Assembly: GCA_938015295.1 (NCBI GenBank)
Contig: CALLQB010000006.1
Location: forward strand, 62,001 to 126,000
DNA: 64,000 nucleotides
Reading direction: 5' to 3'
DNA from: an uncultured Acidimicrobiales bacterium
Lineage (GTDB): Bacteria > Actinomycetota > Acidimicrobiia > Acidimicrobiales > SHLQ01
Shown: positions 36,918 through 45,832 of the stretch, one piece after another
Numbering within the stretch: the first letter of the stretch is position 1
Layout: each line of letters opens with the position of its first letter
Made by a program: the position numbers and the translations under genes
The notes under the pieces: model-generated
Told to the model about the DNA's origin: nothing
Seen by the model: only the letters and a program-made list of their open reading frames with translations
Database searches by the model: none

Positions 36918-37244
36918 GCTTGGCGTTGCAGTAGCACCGCCTGAGCCTGGCGCTAGAGCTACGAACACCGAATACATGACAGGCGTTTGATTTCTTCTCC
37001 GAGCGACCGATAGGTCGTTGTCGGCACAACGTCGACAGGAAGTCGGTTGGGGAAGTGGCACCGCAGGACCAAAGGCTCGGGTAGCAAAAGAGCGAAGTTC
37101 CCTCGCTTTCGTGCTGTGTGTGTCGTCTGTTCCAACGGCCGTGATGCCAGCGGTCCTCCGCAGGGCCACTCCCCACCGGCTTTCGCTTTTTCCAAAGGCC
37201 ATCGGAAGGTCAATTGCGGTCTCGACTGTGCCGATGTTGAGAGA
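36918..37244 (+). other. Intergenic region with a 3'-end duplication and weak hairpin
   Basis: No convincing gene lies in these 327 bp, although a frame is open in phase with the flippase. CACCGCCTGAGC occurs at 36908-36919, spanning the synthase stop, and again at 36935-36946, a 27-bp imperfect tandem copy. A weak stem AGCGA/TCGCT (37091-37095 and 37103-37107) may end the synthase transcript. I found no riboswitch or tRNA pattern. The second half probably holds the flippase promoter, but no clear elements are visible. Confidence 0.45.
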
Positions 37245-38825
37245 GTGAGCAAAGCACTGAAAAAGGCCGGGCGCCAGAGCCTGGTGTCGATTGGCGGTTC
37301 GTTGATCTCAGCGGTCGTCAGCTTTGCCCTTGTTTGGTTGGCCACCACTCGCCTCGGCAAAGACCAAGCGGGCGTGTTGTTGCTCGCGGTAGCGCTGTTC
37401 AACATCGCAGCACGAGTTGCGTTGATGGGCACCGCAACCGGCCTGGTGCGCTCGATCAGCCAGGCGCGCGCCACCGGTCATACGGGCGACATCCCCGATC
37501 TGCTGCGATGGGGCTTAACACCTGTTGCCGTGCTCGGCACGGTTCTCGCCGGGCTCCTTATGCTCTTCGCCCCACAGATTGCCCCCTTTCTCGCAAACGA
37601 CATCAACCCCGAGGACCTTGAGGCGACACTGCGGGCCTCGGCCCCCTTCCTCCCGGCCGCTGCCCTCATGTTCGCCGTGCTGGGCGCCACCCGTGGCTTC
37701 ACCCGGGTGAAACCCACGGTCATGATCGACCGGATCGGACGCCCCTTGCTGCAGCTGGTGGCGATCGGCATCGCGATCGCCTTTGGCGTTGGAACCCGCG
37801 GTTGGACGATTGCTTGGCTCGCACCATATGTAGCTGCGCTGGTGCTCGGCGCGCTGGCGCTCAACGAGCTCCGAAACCAAAGGGTCATGGTCGGCCGCAA
37901 CCCGGAGGTAACGCGAGCCGCCTTCTGGAAGTTCACCACTCCACAGTGGGGCGTCGATCTCATCCGGGTGATGGTGCGTTGGCAAGACACCCTCCTCATC
38001 GGCATCCTGCTGGGTCCCGGCGACGCCGCGATCTACTCCGCAGTCACCCGCCTGGTGAAGCTCGCATCGATGGTCAACCAGTCGTTGGTCGAAACGGTAA
38101 CGCCGCAAATCTCGACAGCGCTTGCCAACGACGACCTCGAAGAAGCCGGTTCGCTCTACCAGGCGTCAACCGCCTGGCTCGTCGTTGGCGTCTTCCCCGT
38201 CTATCTCACCAGCGCGCTTTACGCCGGACCCCTTGCAGAAATCTTCGGCGAGGATTTCCGTGCTGGCGCATCGGCTCTTGTCATCTTGTCAATTGGGCGA
38301 CTGCTAGGCACAGCGACCGGGCCAGTCGAGGCCGTACTCACGATGTCGGGTCGCAGCGGCAAAAACCTTGGCAACCAAGTGGCCTCGCTCGTCGTCAACA
38401 TTGGGCTGACCTTGCTGCTCGTGCCATTGATCGGTCTACCCGGAGCTGCGCTTGCCTGGGTAGCCAGCATCTTGGTCAACAATTACGCCCCGTACTTTCA
38501 GGTGCGAAAGTCGACGGGTCTGCATCCGTTCGGCCAGGCGACGCTCACCGCTACCGCAGTGGTTGTTCTTGCCTACATCATCCCCGCCGCAATCATCCAT
38601 AGCCTGACCGACCCTGGCCTACTCGTTGCGCTCGCTGGTGCACTGTTCTCGGGGCTGGTTGTCGTTGCCTGGGCGGCAAAGAACAAAGGACTGCTGGCGC
38701 TCGACCAACTGCTTCGGCGGCGTGGATCAGGCGGCACAGCGAAGACACAAAAGCCCGCTACGGCCGAACTAGCTGGCAACATAGAAGCCGATGACCAGAG
38801 CTCAGCCAGTCGCAACAACGCCTGA
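37245..38825 (+). CDS. Wzx/MOP-family flippase (second copy)
   Basis: A membrane protein of about 526 residues with twelve or more hydrophobic helices, related to oligosaccharide and lipid II flippases. The conserved N-terminal part reads QSLVSIGGSLISAVVSFALV followed by LGKDQAGVLLLAVALF. The middle has WGVDLIRVMVRWQDTLLIGI, matching the start of the second bundle. The tail of about 50 residues is polar. I chose the GTG at 37245 because membrane helices begin about 15 residues later; the 66 codons open upstream are Arg/Cys-rich and unlike protein. It overlaps the following kinase by 35 bp. No glycosyltransferase is adjacent, unlike the first flippase. Confidence 0.8.
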   Translation: MSKALKKAGRQSLVSIGGSLISAVVSFALVWLATTRLGKDQAGVLLLAVALFNIAARVALMGTATGLVRSISQARATGHTGDIPDLLRWGLTPVAVLGTVLAGLLMLFAPQIAPFLANDINPEDLEATLRASAPFLPAAALMFAVLGATRGFTRVKPTVMIDRIGRPLLQLVAIGIAIAFGVGTRGWTIAWLAPYVAALVLGALALNELRNQRVMVGRNPEVTRAAFWKFTTPQWGVDLIRVMVRWQDTLLIGILLGPGDAAIYSAVTRLVKLASMVNQSLVETVTPQISTALANDDLEEAGSLYQASTAWLVVGVFPVYLTSALYAGPLAEIFGEDFRAGASALVILSIGRLLGTATGPVEAVLTMSGRSGKNLGNQVASLVVNIGLTLLLVPLIGLPGAALAWVASILVNNYAPYFQVRKSTGLHPFGQATLTATAVVVLAYIIPAAIIHSLTDPGLLVALAGALFSGLVVVAWAAKNKGLLALDQLLRRRGSGGTAKTQKPATAELAGNIEADDQSSASRNNA

Positions 38826-40017
38826 GAACAACGCCGCTCTCGAACGCGGCGTTCTTGTCGGCGTCATCGCTCTGCGATGGGCAACCTGGCTGTGGATGGT
38901 CGTGATCATCACGTACGAGATCGTCAATCGCCGCGGCGACCGCTTGGCGAAACCGGACGCTGAACCCGTTCTCCAAGAGCTCCAGCTCCGCCACCCGGGC
39001 TGGGCTGTCGGCCTAGTAGCTACCGCTGGCGTCTTCACCATCTGGGCCAGTGCGATGGCCAAAGCGAAACCAGCTGTACTACTCCGAGTGCAACCCATCG
39101 TGCTCGAGCTTCTGATCGCAGCAGCACTACTTGCGTTTGGCGAAGTGATCTACGGCGAAACCCGGCACACCCAAACGCTGGCGAGTGCATGGCCAATCGT
39201 TGGCGTCATCATGGCGGGCGTCGCATTCGGCAAACGTTGGGGCATTGCCGCAGGAGTTTGGCTGGGGCTGGCCGCCTACCTTCAGGTACCCCTCCCCTAC
39301 GGCAAGAGCGGTGCGTGGTCCGCTTCGATCGTCAGCTCGATGGCCCTGTACTGCGCTGCTGGCTGGACAGCGGGTTATCTGATGGCACGTCTTCGTCAGG
39401 CTGAGAGGCAGATAGCCACAGCTCGCGCCCGAGAAGAGGTGGCACGCACGTTGCACGATGGCGTGTTGCAGACTCTCGCGGTCATCCAACGGCGATCAGG
39501 CGACGCCGAACTTTCCTCAATGGCTCGAGAGCAAGAGCTCGAGCTTCGGTCGTACCTGACTGGAGCGTCCATCGAGCCCGACACGCTGGCGGCGGCGTTA
39601 CGGCACGTCGCTTCCCGCCACGAAGTGATGCATGAAACCAAAGTCCAAGTAATTGTCGGCGACGATCTGCCCGATATCTCAGCCGATGCCATCGCAGCGA
39701 TTGCGGGAGCCGCCCGCGAAGCATTGACCAACGCCAGCAAACACGGCCAAGCCACCACCGCAACCATCTACGTTGAACCCGACTACGACAACGGACACGA
39801 AGACACCGATATCTTCTGCTCGATCAAAGACGACGGCAGCGGGTTCGACGCCGACGCTACGGCCGAAGGAATCGGTGTATCCCGGTCGATTCGTGGCCGC
39901 ATGACCGACCTTGGCGGCCGCGCCGAGATAAGCAGTCGAGTGGGTCGCGGAACCGAAGTTCGACTGTGGTCGACAACAGCAAACGACATGACCCCAACAA
40001 CCCGAGAGGCCACCTGA
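38791..40017 (+). CDS. Membrane histidine kinase, NarL/DegS type
   Basis: A 408-residue sensor with about six N-terminal membrane helices (30-200), then a HisKA_3 dimerisation region with EEVARTLHDGVLQTLA (H222) and a C-terminal ATPase with EALTNASKHG and DDGSGFD. The G2 box is VSRSIRGRMTDLGG, typical of this class. The sensing part is entirely membrane-embedded, so the signal is likely membrane-borne. Its TGA overlaps the regulator ATG (TGATG), forming a two-component pair. Overlap with the flippase end suggests co-expression with it and possibly a link to envelope state. Confidence 0.9.
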   Translation: MTRAQPVATTPENNAALERGVLVGVIALRWATWLWMVVIITYEIVNRRGDRLAKPDAEPVLQELQLRHPGWAVGLVATAGVFTIWASAMAKAKPAVLLRVQPIVLELLIAAALLAFGEVIYGETRHTQTLASAWPIVGVIMAGVAFGKRWGIAAGVWLGLAAYLQVPLPYGKSGAWSASIVSSMALYCAAGWTAGYLMARLRQAERQIATARAREEVARTLHDGVLQTLAVIQRRSGDAELSSMAREQELELRSYLTGASIEPDTLAAALRHVASRHEVMHETKVQVIVGDDLPDISADAIAAIAGAAREALTNASKHGQATTATIYVEPDYDNGHEDTDIFCSIKDDGSGFDADATAEGIGVSRSIRGRMTDLGGRAEISSRVGRGTEVRLWSTTANDMTPTTREAT

Positions 40018-40649
40018 TGAGCGAACTGGGCCCTGTACGCATCGTCATTGCCGACGACCATCCCATCTGGAGGTCGGGTATCCGCAGCGACCTTGGCGAC
40101 AACTTCACCATTGTCGGCGAGGCGGGCGACGCCGACGAGGCGCTCGAGGTCATCGAGCGCACGAAACCTGATCTGGTGATCAGCGATCTCAACATGCCGA
40201 ACGGCGGCGGGATGAAAATCGCCAAAGAGGTCGGCGAGACCATTCCAGTCGTCATTTTCACCGTCAGCGAAGCTGAACGAGATCTCCTCGACGCGGTCGC
40301 TGCCGGGGCGCTCGGCTACCTGGTGAAGTCGACCTCGCCCGAAGACCTTCGTCAGCAATTGTGGAAGGCCTCAAAGGGCGAACCGGTTTTCTCGCCTTCG
40401 CTTGCGTCGTTGGTTCTCGGCGAGTTTCGCCGCATGACCAAGGACAGCTCGCCAGCCGAAGCGTTGTCAGAACGCGAACGCGAAGTGCTCCAATATGTCG
40501 CTCGCGGCCACAAGTATGCCGAGATTGGCGAGGAGCTGTTTATCTCGCCGAAGACGGTCGAAAACCACGTGCGCAACATCTTGAAAAAGCTGCACCTCAA
40601 CCGCAAACAAGAACTCATTCGCTACGCGCTAGAACACGGCATCGAATAG
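40017..40649 (+). CDS. NarL/LuxR-type response regulator
   Basis: A 210-residue regulator. The receiver occupies about 7-120, with phosphoacceptor D57 in LVISDLNMPNGG and Lys in YLVKSTSP. The LuxR-type helix-turn-helix follows at about 145-205 (LSEREREVLQYVARGH, GEELFISPKTVENHVRNIL). The ATG at 40017 is chosen because it overlaps the kinase stop and places the receiver strand at the N-terminus. It is the cognate partner of the upstream membrane kinase. Target genes are not evident, though the flippase-kinase-regulator unit may control itself. Confidence 0.93.
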   Translation: MSELGPVRIVIADDHPIWRSGIRSDLGDNFTIVGEAGDADEALEVIERTKPDLVISDLNMPNGGGMKIAKEVGETIPVVIFTVSEAERDLLDAVAAGALGYLVKSTSPEDLRQQLWKASKGEPVFSPSLASLVLGEFRRMTKDSSPAEALSEREREVLQYVARGHKYAEIGEELFISPKTVENHVRNILKKLHLNRKQELIRYALEHGIE

Positions 40650-40670
40650 TCCAAGGTTTCTCCGCCAACG

Positions 40671-41615
40671 TCAGGCGTTACCGCAAACCCGAAGTGCCGC
40701 TGCGCGACCACTACGGAACGCTCCCTCAACCTTCGGGCCCGCAAACGCATCACCGGCGAGCGCGATGACCGGATCGCCGTCGGTGCCCGAGCCCCAACAC
40801 ACCGTCGCCTCCGGCCACGGGGTCACCGGCCCGGCATATCGCCATCGCTGAACCTGCGCTTCACTCGGAACCTGGCCGGAGGTGAAGTCGCGGGCTGCGT
40901 GCAACAGATCGGCGATGATGTCGTCGTCAGAGGCCAACCAGTGCTCGACAGACCAGCCATGCGCTGCGTGCAAGGTCAACGCTGGAACCGTTGTTATTCC
41001 TTTCATCTGATCGTCGGCCACAAAGGTGATCACCGGATGGTCCGGCTGTTGCACGCCGCCAGGTTCGGGCACAGAAAGCGGCTGGTCGAACGTCGCGAGA
41101 AGCGCGAGCACCGGGTGGTAGTCGATGCGTGCGAGTTCTCGATGGAGCAGCGGCGGCGGAAGCCGGCGGCTGAACGAACAGATGGCAAGAGTCTGCGGAA
41201 CGGGCGGCGTGAGAATGTAGGCCGCAGCCGGGTGGTCTGCGAGGTCGACGACGGTTTCATTGAGACGCACGTCGATACCCTCGGCAAGCCACTTGCAGAG
41301 GTCGCTCATGCCGTTGATACCTCGGTAGCGCGGGTACCCATCGACACCGCCGAAGCCCCGACACCATTCGGCCACTGCACCCGCCTCAACTGCCGATGCC
41401 ACCGTTGTCACGAACTCGTCGGACCGTGTGGTGAAGAACTGTGCGCCGTGATCGATCCGAGCGGCTCCGATTCGCCGCGTCGCCATACGTCCGCCCACGC
41501 CTCGACCCTTGTCGAGCACCGTAACGCTACGACCCGCAGCCACCAGCTCGCGGGCGGCACTAAGCCCGGCAAGGCCAGCGCCGACAACAACCACATCTAC
41601 TGCGTTTCTCACCAT
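40671..41615 (-). CDS. Renalase-like FAD-dependent oxidoreductase
   Basis: A 314-residue flavoprotein of the amine-oxidase fold. VVVVGAGLAGLSAARELV is the dinucleotide-binding loop and GRGVGGRMATRR the following FAD motif, with HGAQFFTTR typical of the renalase-like group. Family members oxidise aberrant NAD(P)H isomers or related small molecules. The C-terminal FAD region is in IALAGDAFAGPKVEGAFRSG. It is a single leftward gene, convergent with the response regulator with only 21 bp between stops. Substrate uncertain. Confidence 0.85.
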   Translation of the reverse strand: MVRNAVDVVVVGAGLAGLSAARELVAAGRSVTVLDKGRGVGGRMATRRIGAARIDHGAQFFTTRSDEFVTTVASAVEAGAVAEWCRGFGGVDGYPRYRGINGMSDLCKWLAEGIDVRLNETVVDLADHPAAAYILTPPVPQTLAICSFSRRLPPPLLHRELARIDYHPVLALLATFDQPLSVPEPGGVQQPDHPVITFVADDQMKGITTVPALTLHAAHGWSVEHWLASDDDIIADLLHAARDFTSGQVPSEAQVQRWRYAGPVTPWPEATVCWGSGTDGDPVIALAGDAFAGPKVEGAFRSGRAAALRVCGNA

Positions 41616-41698
41616 GAGCCGTTGTTAGTCCACCGAGTCACGCACGACACAAGCCGAGTAGCGCCCAATGTTGCAGAAAGGGCGCGTCAGAGGTCGCG

Positions 41699-42070
41699 CT
41701 ATGCCCAGAACTCGGCTACGGCTGGGCTGTCGAAGTTGTGGAACCAGATCTCCGCGATCTGGTCATCTTCGACCCGTGCGAGATGAATGGTCAGATTGTC
41801 GAGTGGGGTACGCCCTGATCGTTGCGCGGTAATGCGGAAGTACAGGGCGACGAAGTGTTGACCAACAAGCGTGTCGAGTAGTTCGAAGTGTTCACCATCG
41901 TCGGTCTTGGCTCCGGTCTCGAGGAGGAACGTAGCCAGTCCGTCGACGCCTTCGACACGGCCGACGGCGGGGATGTGGGCTGTCACGTTCGGCGAGACCT
42001 GGGCAAGCACTTCCGTCCAGCGTCCTTCGGCCATTGCCTCGCCGATGGTCATTGCCTGGTTTCTATCCAT
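41699..42070 (-). CDS. NTF2/SnoaL-like small protein
   Basis: A 123-residue alpha+beta protein with the NTF2-like pattern: an N-terminal helix (AMAEGRWTEVLAQVSPNV), then strands with HIPAVGRVEGVDGLATFL, HFVALYFRITAQ and the ending EDDQIAEIWFHNF. Such proteins are small-molecule binders or isomerases. It diverges from a marR-type gene, and the shared region contains three operator-like repeats, so MarR control is likely. The ligand of one may be the substrate of the other. Confidence 0.75.
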   Translation of the reverse strand: MDRNQAMTIGEAMAEGRWTEVLAQVSPNVTAHIPAVGRVEGVDGLATFLLETGAKTDDGEHFELLDTLVGQHFVALYFRITAQRSGRTPLDNLTIHLARVEDDQIAEIWFHNFDSPAVAEFWA

Positions 42071-42086
42071 AGGTCAAAGGTAAGGT

Positions 42087-42131
42087 GCAAACCTTTTGAT
42101 GTCAAACTATTTTGTATCAAACAGTTTGGAA
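42087..42131. promoter_or_regulatory. Triple 15-bp operator array for the MarR-type regulator
   Basis: Three consecutive 15-bp units start at 42087, 42102 and 42117: GCAAACCTTTTGATG, TCAAACTATTTTGTA and TCAAACAGTTTGGAA. Each is an imperfect palindrome of the form CAAA-N3/4-TTTG. They fill most of the 79-bp gap between the divergent NTF2-like and MarR genes. Confidence 0.65.
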
Positions 42132-42149
42132 TCGCAGTAACGTTACTAC

Positions 42150-42650
42150 ATGCAGCAGGATCCAATCGCACAGCTTCAAGACGGCTGGAACGCCGAACTT
42201 CCCGATCTCGATACCCGGGCGATGGCCACCGTCGCCCGACTTAACCGGTGCCGGGCTCTGCTCTTTCGACGAATTGAGGAGCACATGACGTCGAGCGATT
42301 CTTCGCTAGCCGAGTTCGATGTGCTCTCTACATTGCGGCGACAAGGGCCTCCGTATCGAATGAAACCGTCGACCATCGCCCGGCTAACGATGCTGAGCCC
42401 AAGCGGCATGACCCACCGAGTCGATCAACTCGAATCGGCGAACTTGCTCGAACGCGTGAGCGATCCGAACAGCCGGCGAACTGCTCCAGTAGCGCTAACG
42501 AAACAAGGGCTGCAGGCGTCGGAGCGCCTGGTGCGCACTCTTGTCGTCGTGGAAGAACAAGCGTTGCAATCACTAACGAAGGCCGAACGAACCGAACTCG
42601 ATCGCCTTCTTGCCAAACTTCTCCAAGGCCTGAGCAACGAGGAGACCTGA
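42150..42650 (+). CDS. MarR-family transcriptional regulator
   Basis: A 166-residue winged-helix regulator. The DNA-binding core is IARLTMLSPSGMTHRVDQLE, with the wing VSDPNSRRTAPVALT, both very typical of MarR. The flanking N- and C-terminal helices would form the dimer. It diverges from the NTF2-like gene, with three operator-like repeats between the two starts, so it probably represses both. The inducer is unknown. A strong hairpin follows its stop. Confidence 0.93.
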   Translation: MQQDPIAQLQDGWNAELPDLDTRAMATVARLNRCRALLFRRIEEHMTSSDSSLAEFDVLSTLRRQGPPYRMKPSTIARLTMLSPSGMTHRVDQLESANLLERVSDPNSRRTAPVALTKQGLQASERLVRTLVVVEEQALQSLTKAERTELDRLLAKLLQGLSNEET

Positions 42651-42691
42651 GACGACACGCGGCTTGTGCTGTGGGCGAGACAACCTCCCGT

Positions 42692-42725
42692 GGGGAAACC
42701 CCCAGACGGGTTTGGGGGTTTCCCC
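42692..42725. terminator. Hairpin after the MarR gene
   Basis: GGGGAAACCCCCA (42692-42704) pairs with TGGGGGTTTCCCC (42713-42725), a perfect 13-bp stem with an 8-base loop. It lies 42 bp past the marR stop and 38 bp before the next start. Confidence 0.75.
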
Positions 42726-42763
42726 CGATTCTCCAAGGCGCGCAAACACGCCACCGTTGAGGT

Positions 42764-45139
42764 ATGCACCCGACCTCCACGACGCCTTCGCCCCCAGCCG
42801 ATCCAGCACCACCGCCACATGCTCCCCCTTCGCCGCCGGAGAGGCAACCACCCCACAAACCTCCTGCAGCACCACCGAGGCACCGATTCGCACAGGTATC
42901 GGGCTCGCAACTTCTCGCCGGAGTTGGGACCTTCCTTCTCACCACCGCAGCGGTCACGCTCGTCGGCGCTCGCTGGGACCGGTTCGATCCGACCGAACGC
43001 CTCACGATCCTGCTCATCTCGTCGCTTATAGCGTTCGGCGTCACCACCTTCCTTCGCAAGATCGCGCCGTTCACGAGCCGGTCGATCGACGTTCTCGTCG
43101 CGGCGCTCATACCCGTCGATATCGCGGCGATGGTCGTGGTGAGCGGAGCTGGATGGCCACTGGTGCTACTCGCCGCAGGTCCGGCCACGATCATCTCGTC
43201 AGAAACGTTGCGCAGACGAGACCCCATGGTTTTCACCGAACTCGGCACGATCGTTGGCGGCCTGCTGACGATGTGTGGATTGGCCGCAGCGTTTGCGCTG
43301 CCCGACCTCGGTGTGCCTGTGGCCCCTCTGGTTGCAATGCTCGGCCTTGCCGCAACCATCGCTCAACCGTTTGGGAAGACGCGTTTGGGAGGGCCGGCGT
43401 GGGCCGCGCTTGCGGGTTTCGCGCCAGCGCTCCGCCTCGCTGAAGACCTGGCCTTTACTGGACAGGGGACCCTGCGAGACATCGGGCTTATCGACCAGGC
43501 CAGTGCCACCTCCACCCTCGTTGCTGGCGCTATTTCTTTCACAGCGCTCGGACTCGCCGCTCTTCGTCGAGACAGTTTGTGGGCTGCACTCGCCGCGGTT
43601 TGCGTCATCGCAACGACCGGCATCGAGCTGTGGGCAAGACTCGATCCCCCAAACTCGGCGTTGCTGATCGGCCTTGCCGTCTGCGTCGTGGCCACCGAAC
43701 TGGCCCTCTCGCACCGTTCGCTCGCTCTGCCGCCCACCGCTGCGGATCCGATCGCAAATCTGGCCACCGTCGCCAATGCCGTGTTGACCCTCCTAGCGGT
43801 GTCCTCAGCGGTCTCAGAGCATCTTCCGGAAGCCATAGCGGCGTCGTCCGATTGGAAATACACGGCCGCCATCTGCGCAGTCGGATGGATCGTCGGCGAC
43901 ATTCGCCGCGCCGTTCAGGCAAAACAATCCCCACTAGCGATGCTGTTGGTTGGCGGGAATTGGGGGCCGGCACTACCTGGCTTCGTCGCCGCAGTGGTGG
44001 CGGCCGTCCAGCTGACGTTCAAAGACCCATCGTTGACCGCAGTCGTTGCCATTGCTCTGGCGGCGGCTGCGCTCTGCACGCTTCGACCAGGTCGCCTGTC
44101 GACGGGTTGGACGCTGGCATTCGTTGCGCCGTTGCTTGCCGTTGCCGAGTGGCAGGTAGCTGCACCGATAGCCTTCGCGAGTGCGGCAATCACGCTGTTG
44201 GTCGCTCACTTCGCTAACACGTTGGGAGAGCGAGAGCTTGGCCTGCAGGCAGGCTTTCTCTCGCTGGTTCCAGCCTTGGTAGCGGCTTGTGTAATCGGCG
44301 ACGAGACTCGCATCGTCTACGGCGTTGTCTTCTTCGTCTCAACGATCTGGCTCACTTCGTGGATCGTCGATCGACCCTTCGCCACCTTGGGCTTCTTTCT
44401 CCGAATCGTCGGCACGACCGCCCTCGGTGTGTTTGCAGCCGCCAACAGCGCATGGTTGTCTCCGACAGCGGCACTGCTTGCAGCGGTCAGCGCCATCGAA
44501 TTCGTGCGGCTGAGCGACATCCGCTACCGATCGCTGACCGCCGTTCTCCTGCTGCTCGCCGCTGGTTTTACTTTCCAGCCTGCGACCTCAGGTGTGCTCG
44601 GTATGGCGGTCGGAGCTGGACTGATCGGCACCGGCCTCATAACGCACGGGCACTTCTCGAACCGGAGCGACGTCACGAGTTTCGGCGTCCTGCTCAGTTC
44701 GCTGGCGTGGATGCTTGGCCTCCTCGCTGCCGACGTCCAGGTGCCCGAACCCTATGTGTACCCGCTGCTCTTTGGGGCAAGCTGGCTTCTCCACAAGGAA
44801 AACGCGAAGCCGTGGCTGGTTGTTGCTCCGTCGCTGTTCCTGGCTACCGCTCTGGCCTTCAGTCAGCGCATCAGCACCGGCGACTCTGGGCATCTCACCG
44901 CTCTCGGAGCGATCGCCCTCGCACTCACGATCTGGGGTTCGGTCCGCCGTCAACCTGTAGCGCAATCATTAGGCGCTGCGGTGACTGTGGCTGTCGGCGT
45001 GTACGAAGGACTCGACAGCACGGTCGGCATTGAAAGTTGGGGCTGGTTGGTCATCGGCGGCGCAGCTGCGCTGACCGTGGCAGCGGTGCTTGAGGCCAGC
45101 CAGAAGAACCAGACGTCGACCGATAGAGTCGGCTCATGA
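42764..45139 (+). CDS. Large polytopic membrane protein (SCO7613 C-terminal-like)
   Basis: A 791-residue protein. The first 45 residues are Pro-rich and presumably cytoplasmic. The rest is almost continuous hydrophobic helices, more than twenty, separated by very short Ala-rich loops, with no catalytic motif. This resembles the actinobacterial SCO7613 C-terminal membrane family, whose function I do not know. An early conserved-looking segment is GVGTFLLTTAAVTLVGARWD. The TGA overlaps the next ATG (ATGA). Its size and lack of soluble domains make a transporter or glycan-polymer role possible, but nothing shows it. Confidence 0.7.
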   Translation: MHPTSTTPSPPADPAPPPHAPPSPPERQPPHKPPAAPPRHRFAQVSGSQLLAGVGTFLLTTAAVTLVGARWDRFDPTERLTILLISSLIAFGVTTFLRKIAPFTSRSIDVLVAALIPVDIAAMVVVSGAGWPLVLLAAGPATIISSETLRRRDPMVFTELGTIVGGLLTMCGLAAAFALPDLGVPVAPLVAMLGLAATIAQPFGKTRLGGPAWAALAGFAPALRLAEDLAFTGQGTLRDIGLIDQASATSTLVAGAISFTALGLAALRRDSLWAALAAVCVIATTGIELWARLDPPNSALLIGLAVCVVATELALSHRSLALPPTAADPIANLATVANAVLTLLAVSSAVSEHLPEAIAASSDWKYTAAICAVGWIVGDIRRAVQAKQSPLAMLLVGGNWGPALPGFVAAVVAAVQLTFKDPSLTAVVAIALAAAALCTLRPGRLSTGWTLAFVAPLLAVAEWQVAAPIAFASAAITLLVAHFANTLGERELGLQAGFLSLVPALVAACVIGDETRIVYGVVFFVSTIWLTSWIVDRPFATLGFFLRIVGTTALGVFAAANSAWLSPTAALLAAVSAIEFVRLSDIRYRSLTAVLLLLAAGFTFQPATSGVLGMAVGAGLIGTGLITHGHFSNRSDVTSFGVLLSSLAWMLGLLAADVQVPEPYVYPLLFGASWLLHKENAKPWLVVAPSLFLATALAFSQRISTGDSGHLTALGAIALALTIWGSVRRQPVAQSLGAAVTVAVGVYEGLDSTVGIESWGWLVIGGAAALTVAAVLEASQKNQTSTDRVGS

Positions 45140-45807
45140 CCCGCGATGAACTGCTTGTGGCCTTGGCCGAAACTTCCGAGAGGGCGGCTGCAGCTGCAGT
45201 CGATCTGGCAGCGGCCGTCGAGCATTGTCCTGGGTGGGACGTCGAAGAGCTCGTCAATCATCTCGGCGACGTGCAGTGGTTCTGGTCCGATGTCCTCGAA
45301 CGAAAGGTCACCAGCTTCGACGAGGTGATTCGTCCGACAGGGCCTCCTGAGGGCACCGACCCGGTGGTCTATCTGCGCACACAGTCAGAGCGACTGCTGA
45401 CCGCGTTACGCAGCTGCGAAGACCAAGACAAAGTGTGGACCTGGCACGACGCGGAACAAAACGCCGGCTTCGTGCTTCGCCGGCAGGTACTCGAGGCCAC
45501 CGTGCACGCTTGGGACATCGAGAATGCGACCCGCCCGCCAGACACCATCTCGGTCGCCGTCGCCGAACTTGGGCTCACCGAGTTCCTTGAGGTGATGGCC
45601 GACAACGTCTATGAAGATGCCGTCGCCCCGGTTGGCTTGTCGCTGGAACCAACCGACAGCGAGTGGCGCGGGGTGTTGTTTGAAGACGTGAAGCAGATCG
45701 TCGCACTTGCGGCAGATGCCGAAGACCTTTTCTTGCTGTTGTGGGGTCGAAACGATCCCGGCGACGAACGTGTCGCCGCTGCGCTTGGCGTGATCGACCT
45801 CGACTGA
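45136..45807 (+). CDS. DinB/maleylpyruvate isomerase-family protein
   Basis: A 223-residue protein of the mycothiol-dependent maleylpyruvate isomerase fold. The pattern is visible: CPGWDVEELVNHLGDVQWFW near residues 36-55, TWHDAEQNAGFVLRRQV in the middle, and HAWDIENATRPPD near 130. The His in NHLGD and the His-Asp in HAWD are the usual metal ligands. Relatives use mycothiol for thiol-transfer or isomerisation, consistent with an actinomycete. It is coupled to the large membrane protein by ATGA. Substrate unknown. Confidence 0.85.
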   Translation: MTRDELLVALAETSERAAAAAVDLAAAVEHCPGWDVEELVNHLGDVQWFWSDVLERKVTSFDEVIRPTGPPEGTDPVVYLRTQSERLLTALRSCEDQDKVWTWHDAEQNAGFVLRRQVLEATVHAWDIENATRPPDTISVAVAELGLTEFLEVMADNVYEDAVAPVGLSLEPTDSEWRGVLFEDVKQIVALAADAEDLFLLLWGRNDPGDERVAAALGVIDLD

Positions 45808-45832
45808 TCAGACCAGTTCGAGCGACCCCGTC

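Noticed and set aside
36918-37244. Possible structured RNA before the second flippase
   Set aside because: I looked for tRNA, RNase P, tmRNA and common riboswitch cores and saw no consistent pattern; only a weak short stem is present.
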